From Microcella sp. (lineage in GTDB: Bacteria; Actinomycetota; Actinomycetes; Actinomycetales; Microbacteriaceae), in NCBI RefSeq assembly GCF_019739195.1, contig NZ_JAHHDS010000002.1:145535-209534 (forward strand): 64,000 nt of DNA. The letters are read 5' to 3'. The stretch's first letter is position 1, and every line of letters starts with the position of its first letter. The notes beneath the pieces are model-generated. The model had not been told where the DNA came from, ran no database searches, and saw nothing but the letters and a program-made list of their open reading frames with translations. Of this stretch, positions 1-8,066 are shown one piece after another. The translations under genes were made by a program, and so were the position numbers.

Positions 1-1286
1 CAGAGCTGCAGCGCACGGTCGAGCCATGCCGCGTCGACGACCGTGCCCACGACAGCGCCGAGCAACGCGATCGCCACGAGCCCTGAGATGCGAGAGATGG
101 CGTTGTTCACAGCCGATGCGATGCCCGACCGAGCGGGCTCGATCGCGCCGAGCACGGCCGAGGTCAGCGGGGCGACCGTGACGGCGAGCCCGAGCCCGAG
201 CAGCACGACGCCGAGCAGCGCTTGCGGCACGAAGTCGAAGGGCACGTCGATCGCCAGCATCGACACCAGGCCCGCCGCAGCGATGAGCGGCCCCGCCGTC
301 ATGAACCACCGCGAACCGAACCGGCCGGCGAGCGTGCCGAACAGTGACGAGAACGCGATGAGCATGATCGTGATCGGCAGCATGACGAGACCCGATGCGG
401 TCGCACTGAGACCTGCGGCCTGCTGCAAGAAGAGCACAAGCACGAGCGTCGAGAGCGACAGCGCCGCATAGATCGCGACTGTCGCGAGGTTGCCGACGGC
501 GAAATTGCGGTTGCGGAACAGTGAGAGGGGCATCATCGGATGCTGCGCCGTCGCCTGGCGCACGATGAAGCCGATCAGGCTCAGGACGCCGACGATGATC
601 GGCACAATGACGACCGGAGACTGCCAGCCGTAGTTCGCCTGCTCGATGAGACCGAAGACGACACCCCCGAGCCCGAATGCGCCGAGCACGGCACCCCACA
701 CGTCGATAGGTGTGCGCACGGCAGCGGGCTCGTTGCGCATCGGCGCCATGAGGAGCATCGTCAGGGCGATCGGCACGACGTTGATGAAGAACACCCAGCG
801 CCAGCTGAGCAGGTCGGTGAGCACACCACCGAGCAGGGGGCCGACGATGAACGCGGCCGACGTCCATGCCGTCCAGAGACCGATTGCTCGCGACTGCGCA
901 GGGCCACGGTGCGTGCCCATGATGAGGGCGAGCGAACTGGGTACGAGCAACGCGCCAGCGACGCCCTGGGCGGCTCGTGCTGCGATGAGCAGTTCGGCCG
1001 TGGGTGCGAGCCCGCACGCGATCGACGCGATGCCGAAGCCAATGAGCCCGATGCGGAGCACGGCGATGCGGCCGAGCAGGTCGGAGAGCGAGCCAGCGAG
1101 CAGGATCAGCGCCCCGAGTGTGATCAGATACGCGTCGACAACCCACTGCTGCACCGGAAGGCCACCGCCGAGCTCGTCGGTGATCGCGGGTAGCGCCACC
1201 GTGATGATCGAGCCATCGAGAAACGCGACGAACGCGGCGAGAATGGCGACGAGCAGAGCCCGCCGATCCAGAGCTATCTTCGGCAT
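1..1286 (-). CDS. MFS drug:H+ antiporter, DHA2 (EmrB/QacA) family, partial
   Basis: The gene is read leftward and runs off the left edge, so the C-terminus is missing; 428 codons are visible from an ATG at 1286. The translation has a short cytoplasmic start (MPKIALDRRALL), then a first membrane helix ending in FLDGSIITVALPAI, the usual DHA2 helix-1 signature. A loop of motif-A type (GSLSDLLGRIAVLRIG) and the antiporter motif C region (FIVGPLLGGVLTD followed by SWRWVFFINV) come next. At least ten hydrophobic helices are visible, as expected for a 14-helix DHA2 exporter. These proteins expel drugs or dyes from the cytoplasm in exchange for protons. The substrate cannot be told. It diverges from the P-type ATPase gene with 56 bases between the starts. 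Confidence 0.88.
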   Translation of the reverse strand, partial: MPKIALDRRALLVAILAAFVAFLDGSIITVALPAITDELGGGLPVQQWVVDAYLITLGALILLAGSLSDLLGRIAVLRIGLIGFGIASIACGLAPTAELLIAARAAQGVAGALLVPSSLALIMGTHRGPAQSRAIGLWTAWTSAAFIVGPLLGGVLTDLLSWRWVFFINVVPIALTMLLMAPMRNEPAAVRTPIDVWGAVLGAFGLGGVVFGLIEQANYGWQSPVVIVPIIVGVLSLIGFIVRQATAQHPMMPLSLFRNRNFAVGNLATVAIYAALSLSTLVLVLFLQQAAGLSATASGLVMLPITIMLIAFSSLFGTLAGRFGSRWFMTAGPLIAAAGLVSMLAIDVPFDFVPQALLGVVLLGLGLAVTVAPLTSAVLGAIEPARSGIASAVNNAISRISGLVAIALLGAVVGTVVDAAWLDRALQL

Positions 1287-1329
1287 GCGGTCAGTCAAAC
1301 ACGCAAGCGTCGCGCATCGAAAGGCCGAG

Positions 1330-1335
1330 TACCCT
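1330..1335 (+). promoter_or_regulatory. -10-like hexamer for a leaderless ATPase transcript
   Basis: TACCCT ends 7 nt before the ATG at 1343, placing the expected transcription start on or next to the start codon. There is no Shine-Dalgarno sequence, which fits a leaderless mRNA. Confidence 0.5.
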
Positions 1336-1342
1336 CACCATC

Positions 1343-4009
1343 ATGAGCGCTGACGCTGACATCGCCTGGCACGAGGAGTCGATTGACGAGGTGCTGGAGG
1401 CACTCGACACCTCGACATTCGGGCTGAGCGAGACAGAGGTGCTCGCTCGGCGCGCCGAAGTCGGAGTCAACGAGCTCGTCAGCGCTCCTGCTACGCCATG
1501 GTGGCGAACGCTGCTGCGGCAGTTCTGGAGCCCGCTGATTGCCATCCTGCTGGGCGCTGCGATCATCACTGCACTGCTGCAGAAGTGGGTCGACGCGACG
1601 GCGATCATGGTGGTGCTCGTGCTCAACGCCTCGATCGGGTTCTGGCAGGAACGCAGAGCCGCATCTGAAGTACGAGCGCTCGCGCGGCTCTCGAGCCCGC
1701 ACTGCCGCGTCGTGCGCGACGGGCGCGAGGTCGAGTTGGATGCTCGCGATGTGGTTCCCGGAGACATCGTGCTGCTCTCGAGCGGCGAACGAGTCGCCGC
1801 CGATCTGCGCCTGCTCGATGCCATCACCCTGCAGATCGACGAGTCGATGCTCACGGGCGAAGTCATGCCAGCATCCAAGGAGATCGCACCGGTCGCGCGC
1901 TCGTCAGGAGTCGGCGATCGCAGCTGCATGGCGTACAGCGGTACGTTCGTGGTCTCGGGCCGCGGCGCCGGCGTCGCCGTCGCCACCGGGGCGCACACAG
2001 AGATCGGGCTCATCAACGAACTCGTGCAACGTGCCTCGCCTCTGACACCGCTACAGCGCCTCACGCGTCAACTAGAACGCCGCATCGGTGTGCTGATCGG
2101 CGCCGTCTGCGCTGTTGTCTTCATTGCAGGGGCGGTGAGCGGGGGTGACCTGGCGGAGGTCTTTCTGTCTGCGGTGGCGCTCGCGGTCGCGTCGATTCCC
2201 GAGGCACTGCCGATCGTGCTCACGATTGCCATGAGTATCGGAGTCGCACGCATGGCGAAGCGGCGAGCCGTCTTGCGCACGCTGCCCGCCGTCGAGACGC
2301 TCGGATCGACGACGATCATCGGCTCCGACAAGACGGGCACTCTCACCCAGAACGTTCTGACGGTGGAGGAGGTCTGGACCCCTGACGGCCGCACTGTGCT
2401 GGCCTCCCCCTCGACGGGAGCACGACCTGACCCGCTCTTGCCGGAGACGCTGCGAGCGGGAGCGCTGACGAATGAGGCGCGAGCCTCGGCCGAATCGCGC
2501 ACCGGATTCGTTGGCGACGCCGTCGATGTCGCCATGGCGATCGTGGCGATCAAGAGCGGTGCACTCGCTCTCGAGGATCTCGAGGCGCCCGCCCTGCTGC
2601 ATGTTCCCTACGAACCAGAACTGGGGTACTGCCAGACTGTGCGACAGCTGCCCGACGGTCGCCGGATGCTCTACGTGAAGGGCTCTCCCGACAAGCTGCT
2701 CAACATGGCGACGACCATGCGCACAGTGGTGGCTGACGAACCCATCGACGTCGAGGAGGTCTCCGACGCGAACCACGAGATGGCGTCACGCGGGTTGCGC
2801 GTCATCGCCACTGCAGAGCGGGTGCTCGACGATGACGAGGGGCACGACGGGTTTCTTGCGATACCTGCGCGACTCACCCTTCTCGGTCTCGAGGGCATGA
2901 CCGACCCCCCGCGCCCGGGCGTGGCCGCTGCGATCGCCGCGTGCCAGGACGCCGGCATCGCCGTGAAGATGATCACCGGCGACCACCCTTCCACTGCAGA
3001 GGCGATCGCCGACCGCCTCGGTATTCCTCGGCGCGGTCCAGCGATCACCGGAGATGAGATGTCGCGTCTCGACGACGACCTGCTCGTCGCCCGGCTGCGC
3101 GAGACGAGCGTGGCCGCTCGCGTGTCGCCGCAGGACAAGCTGCGCATCGTGACGGTATTGCAGGCGGCGGGCGAGGTGGTCGCGGTCACCGGCGACGGCG
3201 TCAACGACGCTCCTGCCCTCAAAGCCGCATCGATCGGAGTGGCCATGGGCGAGTCAGGTACCGAGGTCGCCCGTGAAGCCGCTGACCTCGTGCTCGCCGA
3301 CGACAACTTCGCCACCATCGTGGGCGCGGTCCACCAAGGCCGCGTCACCTTCGCCGCGATCCGCAAAGCGACGTTCTTCTTGCTGTCGACAGCACTCGGC
3401 ATCATCATCGCGGTCTTGATCAATGTGTTCAGTGACCAACCGCTCCTGTTCTTGCCGGTGCAGATCCTGTGGATCAATCTGGTGACCAACGGACTACAAG
3501 ATGTCGCCCTCGCGTTTGAGCCAGCCGAAGGAGGTGAACTGAGCAGACCGCCGCGGTCACGCAACGAGGGGCTGCTCTCACGCGTGCTGTGGATTCGTCT
3601 CATCGTGACGGGCGCGTGGATCGGCATGGTCATTCTCGTGACGTTCTCGTGGGCGACCGCCGCCGGCTACGACGACGACCACGCGCGCACACTGGCCCTG
3701 ACGATGCTCGTGTGCATGAACTTCTTCCACGCCGGCAGCTCACGGGCCGAGCATCGGTCGCTGTTCGCCTTGAGCCCGGTGAGCAATCCCTTCTTGCTCA
3801 TCACGGCGGCAGGGTCGCTGTTGCTGCAGGCCGGCGCGATGTCGTGGGCGCCGAGCGCGGCGGTTCTCGGGCTGTCGCCGTTGTCACTCAGCGAGTGGGT
3901 GGTCTGCTTCGCGGTCGGATCGACGGTGCTCGTCATCGTCGAGATCGAAAAGCTGGTGCGTCAGGGTGTAGAGACGCGATCCCGAAAGAATACCCCCGGG
4001 GGTATCTGA
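1343..4009 (+). CDS. P2-type (SERCA/PMR1-like) cation-transporting ATPase
   Basis: An 888-residue ATP-driven cation pump of the inner membrane. The N-terminal cation-ATPase domain is followed by helices M1-M2 (about 55-95), the actuator domain, M3-M4 (about 245-290) with the IPEALP metal-site segment, the phosphorylation motif DKTGTLT with catalytic Asp329, the nucleotide-binding domain, the hinge TGDGVNDAPAL, and a C-terminal bundle with M6 sequence WINLVTNGLQD. The long M5-M10 bundle and lack of heavy-metal N-terminal domains or a CPC motif place it in the P2 class (Ca2+, Mn2+ or Na+/K+), not P1B. The actuator motif reads TGEV at 171-174 where most relatives have TGES; the essential Glu173 is kept. 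The transported ion is not determined. The last codons overlap the palindrome before the rhodanese gene. Confidence 0.93.
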   Translation: MSADADIAWHEESIDEVLEALDTSTFGLSETEVLARRAEVGVNELVSAPATPWWRTLLRQFWSPLIAILLGAAIITALLQKWVDATAIMVVLVLNASIGFWQERRAASEVRALARLSSPHCRVVRDGREVELDARDVVPGDIVLLSSGERVAADLRLLDAITLQIDESMLTGEVMPASKEIAPVARSSGVGDRSCMAYSGTFVVSGRGAGVAVATGAHTEIGLINELVQRASPLTPLQRLTRQLERRIGVLIGAVCAVVFIAGAVSGGDLAEVFLSAVALAVASIPEALPIVLTIAMSIGVARMAKRRAVLRTLPAVETLGSTTIIGSDKTGTLTQNVLTVEEVWTPDGRTVLASPSTGARPDPLLPETLRAGALTNEARASAESRTGFVGDAVDVAMAIVAIKSGALALEDLEAPALLHVPYEPELGYCQTVRQLPDGRRMLYVKGSPDKLLNMATTMRTVVADEPIDVEEVSDANHEMASRGLRVIATAERVLDDDEGHDGFLAIPARLTLLGLEGMTDPPRPGVAAAIAACQDAGIAVKMITGDHPSTAEAIADRLGIPRRGPAITGDEMSRLDDDLLVARLRETSVAARVSPQDKLRIVTVLQAAGEVVAVTGDGVNDAPALKAASIGVAMGESGTEVAREAADLVLADDNFATIVGAVHQGRVTFAAIRKATFFLLSTALGIIIAVLINVFSDQPLLFLPVQILWINLVTNGLQDVALAFEPAEGGELSRPPRSRNEGLLSRVLWIRLIVTGAWIGMVILVTFSWATAAGYDDDHARTLALTMLVCMNFFHAGSSRAEHRSLFALSPVSNPFLLITAAGSLLLQAGAMSWAPSAAVLGLSPLSLSEWVVCFAVGSTVLVIVEIEKLVRQGVETRSRKNTPGGI
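3990..4005. promoter_or_regulatory. Perfect 16-bp palindrome, candidate CsoR/CstR-family operator
   Basis: ATACCCCCGGGGGTAT is its own reverse complement. It sits 4 nt before a -10-like TAGACT (4010-4015) and 39 nt before the rhodanese ATG, that is, in the -35/-10 spacer of a probable promoter. The A/T-flanked C5G5 dyad resembles operators of the copper- or persulfide-sensing CsoR/CstR repressors, and CstR-type regulators often control rhodanese genes. No regulator gene is seen nearby, so the assignment is inference. Confidence 0.55.
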
Positions 4010-4044
4010 TAGACTGGATTTCTCCCTACCGCAAAGGAACCGCT

Positions 4045-4413
4045 ATGCGCCGCATTCTGCTCTCGATCACCCTGGCCCTCGGCCTTGCTCTCGGTGCCAC
4101 CGCCTGCGCGCCGACCGCCGAGCCGGTCGCGCTCGACGCCGGCACCGTCGTGATCGACGTGCGCACCCCCGCCGAGTTCGCCTCAGGTCACCTCGAGGGC
4201 GCCGTCAACATCGACGTGCAGTCGGCCGACTTCGAGTCACGTATCAGCGAGCTCGACCCGGCGGGCACCTACTTCGTCTACTGCCGCAGCGGCAACCGTT
4301 CCGGCCAAGCGATCGCCCGCATGGAGGCGCTCGGCTTCAGCGACCTGACCAACGGGGGCAGCGTCGAGAGTGCTTCGGCTGCGACGGGTATCGCCGTCGT
4401 CACCGGTCAGTAG
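4045..4413 (+). CDS. Rhodanese-like domain lipoprotein
   Basis: A 122-residue exported protein. Residues 1-20 form a signal peptide ending GATAC, with Cys21 the likely lipidated residue, although the -3 position is a non-ideal Ala. A single rhodanese domain follows: CH2A-like VIDVRTPAEF (36-45), GHLEGAVNI (48-56), and the active-site loop CRSGNRS with catalytic Cys80. Rhodaneses move sulfane sulfur through a persulfide on this Cys; here it would act outside the membrane. The ATG at 4045 has AAGGA 6 nt upstream. The reading frame can be extended upstream, but that part overlaps the ATPase gene and is not coding. The palindrome upstream suggests sulfide/persulfide or copper control. Confidence 0.9.
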   Translation: MRRILLSITLALGLALGATACAPTAEPVALDAGTVVIDVRTPAEFASGHLEGAVNIDVQSADFESRISELDPAGTYFVYCRSGNRSGQAIARMEALGFSDLTNGGSVESASAATGIAVVTGQ

Positions 4414-4438
4414 CGCGCTCGGCGCGGAACGAGCGCGC

Positions 4439-5506
4439 TCAGGCCCCGCTGGGCACGAGGCGCTCGGCGAGCAGTTCGCGCACGCGCGGGATCACCTGCG
4501 TGCCGTAGAGCTCGATCGCGTGCATGAGCTTCTCGTGCTGCAGCGGCCCCGTGCTGTACTTCAGATCGAAGCGCTGGATGCCGAGAGTCGACACCGTGTC
4601 GGCGATCTTGCGGGCGACCGTCTCGGGCGAGCCCACGTAGAGAGCGCCCTGCTCGACCTCGGCACGGAAGTGCTCGTAGGTCGTCGGGCCCCAGCCGCGC
4701 TCGCGGCCGATGCGACCGAACATCTGCTCGTAGGCGGGCCACAGCTCTTCCATCGCCTGCTCATCGGAGTCGGCGATGTACCCCGGTGAATGCACACCGA
4801 CGGGCTGCCACGGCTTCTCGAGCTGCGTGAGCGCACGGTGGTAGAGCTCGACGAAGGGCGCGAACCGCTCGGCCTGACCACCGATGATCGCGAGCATGAG
4901 CGGAAAGCCGTAGTGCGCTGCCCGCACGACCGACTCGGGGCTGCCCCCGACGCCGACCCACGTGCGCAGAGATCCATTCTCTGTGGTGGGGTAGACCATC
5001 TGGTCGACGAGCGGCGCCCGAGTGCTGCCCTGCCAGGTCACGGGCTGCTCTTTGTGCACCTCGGCGAACAGGTTGAGCTTCTCTTCGAAGAGCGTCTGGT
5101 AATCCTGCAGCTGGTAGCCGAAGAGCGGGAAGGACTCGGTGAACGAACCGCGCCCCATGATGATGTCGGCGCGACCGTTCGAGATGGCCTCGATCGTCGC
5201 GAACCGTTGGAAGACACGAATCGGGTCGTCAGAACTGAGCACAGTGACGCCGCTGCCGATACGGATGCGCTCGGTACGGGCGGCGATCGCAGCCAGAACG
5301 ATGTCGGGTGCCGACACCGCGAAGTCGTCGCGGTGGTGCTCGCCAATCGTGATCGCGTCGATGCCGACCTGGTCGGCCAGGACGCCCTCTTCGACCACGT
5401 TGCGGATCACCTGACCGTACGGCAGCGGTCGCCCGTCAGCATCGGCCGTCACATCGCCGAAGGTGTCGATGCCGAGCTCGAGGTCGTGCGCGTCGGTGAT
5501 GGCCAT
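4439..5506 (-). CDS. LLM-class flavin-dependent oxidoreductase (luciferase-like)
   Basis: A 355-residue bacterial luciferase-like monooxygenase, predicted to use reduced FMN (or F420) on an unknown organic substrate in the cytoplasm. Family marks are the early LGIDTF strand, the segment GIDAITIGEHHRDDF, the strand RIRIGSGVTVLSSDDP (about 82-97), the characteristic GRADIIMGRGSF loop, and the late VGSPETVARKIAD segment that closes most LLM proteins. The ATG at 5506 is preceded by AGGAG at a good distance, and a TAGAAT hexamer lies at 5534-5539, so it probably has its own promoter. It follows pdxH in the same direction after 89 bases. Substrate prediction from sequence is unreliable in this family. 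Confidence 0.9.
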   Translation of the reverse strand: MAITDAHDLELGIDTFGDVTADADGRPLPYGQVIRNVVEEGVLADQVGIDAITIGEHHRDDFAVSAPDIVLAAIAARTERIRIGSGVTVLSSDDPIRVFQRFATIEAISNGRADIIMGRGSFTESFPLFGYQLQDYQTLFEEKLNLFAEVHKEQPVTWQGSTRAPLVDQMVYPTTENGSLRTWVGVGGSPESVVRAAHYGFPLMLAIIGGQAERFAPFVELYHRALTQLEKPWQPVGVHSPGYIADSDEQAMEELWPAYEQMFGRIGRERGWGPTTYEHFRAEVEQGALYVGSPETVARKIADTVSTLGIQRFDLKYSTGPLQHEKLMHAIELYGTQVIPRVRELLAERLVPSGA

Positions 5507-5595
5507 GAGGGTCTCCTGCTCTCCTAGATCGCGATTCTATGCGTTCGCATCGACAGGGCCAACACGAGGGCGCCGAGTTGTATTCCGCGATCGCG

Positions 5596-6267
5596 CTACG
5601 GCTGCAGACGCTCGACGGTCCAGCCCCCATGGCCCTGCCGGCTGAAGACCAGCCGGTCGTGCAAGCGTGACGTTCGACCCTGCCAGAACTCGATACGGCG
5701 CGGCACGATGCGGAACCCGCCCCAGCGCTCGGGACGCGGAATCTGCGGCTCGTCGGCGAACCGGGAGTCAGCATCCCGCACCTTCTGCTCGAGCGCGTCA
5801 CGCGAGGCGATCGTCTGCGACTGGTCGCTCGACCACGCCGCGACCTGCGCGCCGCGGGGTCGCGCCGCGAAGTAGGCGTCGGAGTCTTCCGTCTCGACCG
5901 GGTGCGCCTCGCCGAACACGATGACCTGACGATGCAGGGTGTACCACGGGAAGACGGCTGAGACCGCGGGGTTCGCCAGCAAAGCGCGCCCCTTGCGGGA
6001 GGTGTAGTCGGTGTAGAACGAGAAGCCTCGGTCATCGACGCCTCGCAGCAGCACAGTGCGGATCGACGGCGACCCTTCCGGGTCGATCGTGCCCAGCACC
6101 ATCGCGTTGGGCTCGTACACCTCGCGCTCGGCGGCCTCGGCGAGCCACGCGGCGAACTGCGCGAACGGGTCATCGGCGAGATCGGCTTCTTCGAGCTTCT
6201 CGACGCCGTAGTCGGTGTGCGTGCGCAGTGCGCTCTCGAGGGCAGGGTCGGGCGAGAGTTCGGTCAT
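5596..6267 (-). CDS. pdxH: Pyridoxamine 5'-phosphate oxidase
   Basis: A 223-residue FMN enzyme that oxidises pyridoxamine or pyridoxine 5'-phosphate to pyridoxal 5'-phosphate, the last step of vitamin B6 salvage. Visible marks are the split-barrel start EPNAMVLGTIDPEGSPSIRTV, the substrate and FMN segment GVDDRGFSFYTDYTSRKG, and the C-terminal signature RPERWGGFRIVP followed by EFWQGRTSRLHDR. The length matches the family. The start ATG overlaps the stop of the 600-residue membrane protein by 4 bases, so it is translationally coupled as the third gene of a leftward operon. A shorter paralogue of the same fold is encoded at 56000-56524. Confidence 0.93.
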   Translation of the reverse strand: MTELSPDPALESALRTHTDYGVEKLEEADLADDPFAQFAAWLAEAAEREVYEPNAMVLGTIDPEGSPSIRTVLLRGVDDRGFSFYTDYTSRKGRALLANPAVSAVFPWYTLHRQVIVFGEAHPVETEDSDAYFAARPRGAQVAAWSSDQSQTIASRDALEQKVRDADSRFADEPQIPRPERWGGFRIVPRRIEFWQGRTSRLHDRLVFSRQGHGGWTVERLQP

Positions 6268-8066
6268 GCGCCCACGTTAGGCCGCGGCGCCGGTGAATCG
6301 GCCGAATTCTTCTCAGCGGCACTCGCCCAGACCGCCATCACCGAGGCGAGAATAAGAGCGGTGCCGAGCAGTTCGTCTCCGAACTGCGCGAAGGAGTCGA
6401 GGTCGATCGCCGCACCCAGATCGCGTGCGAGTGCACCGAACGCGAGCACGGTCACCCCGAACACGGCATTGGCGAGAAAGAGCATGACCCGCGCAGAAGC
6501 GGGATAGGCGTGGCTGTCGCGATGGGTGATGTCGGCATCGGTCACGAAGCCCCAGATGAAGCCGAACAGAACGAGCGCGATTCCGCTCGCGCCGATGAGC
6601 ACGCTGAGCGGGTCTGCGAGCACATCGCGCCATGCCGCCGCGGCCGACAGCAGCAGTGCGACGGTTAGCAACGCGAGCCGACGGCCGTCGAGCAGGCGAC
6701 GAACGGCAAGACCGGCCGCCAGCAGCAGAGTGCAGAGCGCGATGATCGCCGCGATGCTCTCGTACGACCAGCTGATCGTCAACGGTGAGACGAACGGCAG
6801 CACGCTGACGATGGCGATCACGGCGATCGCTGCGAGCAGCTCGGGTATTCCACGGCTGCCGCGTCGAGCGGACATCGCAGCCGAGACCAGCAGGCCGACG
6901 CCCACCAGTAGCCGAACGACCGACTGTGTGTCAGAACTGCGCAGCAGGTCAGCGACTGCGAACATTCCTCCGACGGTGTCAGTGCCGACACCCCACGACG
7001 TGAGCACCTGAGCGGTCAGCAGCAGTACGACGACGGGCGCCAGAGTGATTGTCAGAGCGGCCGCGACCGGGAAACCGACGTCGTCGAGTCGCAGCATGAC
7101 GTCGTCGATCGTCGTGGCAGCGGTGTTCCGCAGGCGCCCGATGATCCACCACGCCCCTGCGATCGCCGCCACGATGCCGATCGAGAGCGGCAGGTCGACG
7201 GGGTCGATCACCGCACCGACTCCCGCGGCGGAGCCGACGACCAGTTCGCCGATGCGCCAGACCGCGACGAGGGCGAACGCCGCGATCAGGATGACCGGCA
7301 CCGTGCGCGCGACGACCTCAGCACGGTCCCGGGTTCGGGGCCTCTCGAGGGCTGCGACGGCCGATGTGGCGGCCGTGACAGCGAACTCGGCGACAGCGAC
7401 TCCGGCCGCGAGCGCCGCAGGAACCGCCAGCAGACCTATTGACGTCATGACCAGCGAGGCCGCTGTGGGCGCGAAGTCGATGCCGAACGGAGCACTCTCC
7501 GCCGCCGATCGTGCGAGGGCGACGACCGCCGCAAAACCCATGATGCCGAGCACGAGCGGAAACTCCCACCACGCGAATCGCGCACGCCGACGTGCCACCA
7601 CGAGCACGATGATCGACATCACCGCGAGCGCTGAGATCAGCTTGCCGGCGGTCAGGGCGAACCCTCCCGAGCCATCCACGCCGAAATCGAGCGAGCCGAT
7701 GAACAGCAGAGCGAGCGAGGCCATAGTCGTCAAGGCGACGGTCGTGCGCCCTCGCGTGTGGATCGCCGCCGTCTGCATGAGCGCCACCGAGAGGATCACG
7801 AGCCAGAAGATGGTCGTGAGCATCAGGCGAGGCAGCGACAGCACCGTCGACGCGACGCTGACCGTGAGCGGCGCGAATTCGCGAATAAGCGGGGCTGTCA
7901 CGATGAGCAGCACGGCAAGCCAGAAGGCGACGACGCCGACGAGCACGACGGGAGCCAGCCCGCGGGGCCACCCAGTATCACGGAGCCTGCCGCGCGTGAT
8001 CGGCTCGCTGATGAGCCCCCGCCAGAACCGTGCGATCCCAGCCCCGATCCTGCGTACGGCGTTCAC
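6264..8066 (-). CDS. Large multi-pass membrane protein, unknown function
   Basis: A 600-residue integral membrane protein. After a basic N-terminus (about 35 residues) the sequence is a run of roughly 14-16 hydrophobic segments separated by short loops, with few charged residues inside. I do not recognise a transporter signature, nucleotide-binding motif or catalytic motif. Short arginine-rich loops such as ARRRARFAW and ARRGSRG would orient the helices by the positive-inside rule. It overlaps the upstream propeller gene and the downstream pdxH gene by 4 bases each, which points to one mRNA and coupled translation. A role with the surface propeller protein is likely, but its nature is not visible. 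Confidence 0.75.
   Translation of the reverse strand: MNAVRRIGAGIARFWRGLISEPITRGRLRDTGWPRGLAPVVLVGVVAFWLAVLLIVTAPLIREFAPLTVSVASTVLSLPRLMLTTIFWLVILSVALMQTAAIHTRGRTTVALTTMASLALLFIGSLDFGVDGSGGFALTAGKLISALAVMSIIVLVVARRRARFAWWEFPLVLGIMGFAAVVALARSAAESAPFGIDFAPTAASLVMTSIGLLAVPAALAAGVAVAEFAVTAATSAVAALERPRTRDRAEVVARTVPVILIAAFALVAVWRIGELVVGSAAGVGAVIDPVDLPLSIGIVAAIAGAWWIIGRLRNTAATTIDDVMLRLDDVGFPVAAALTITLAPVVVLLLTAQVLTSWGVGTDTVGGMFAVADLLRSSDTQSVVRLLVGVGLLVSAAMSARRGSRGIPELLAAIAVIAIVSVLPFVSPLTISWSYESIAAIIALCTLLLAAGLAVRRLLDGRRLALLTVALLLSAAAAWRDVLADPLSVLIGASGIALVLFGFIWGFVTDADITHRDSHAYPASARVMLFLANAVFGVTVLAFGALARDLGAAIDLDSFAQFGDELLGTALILASVMAVWASAAEKNSADSPAPRPNVGA

Noticed and set aside
540..1193. Rightward open frames at 540-1353
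   Set aside because: They are shadows of the leftward DHA2 exporter, whose translation has clear transporter motifs.
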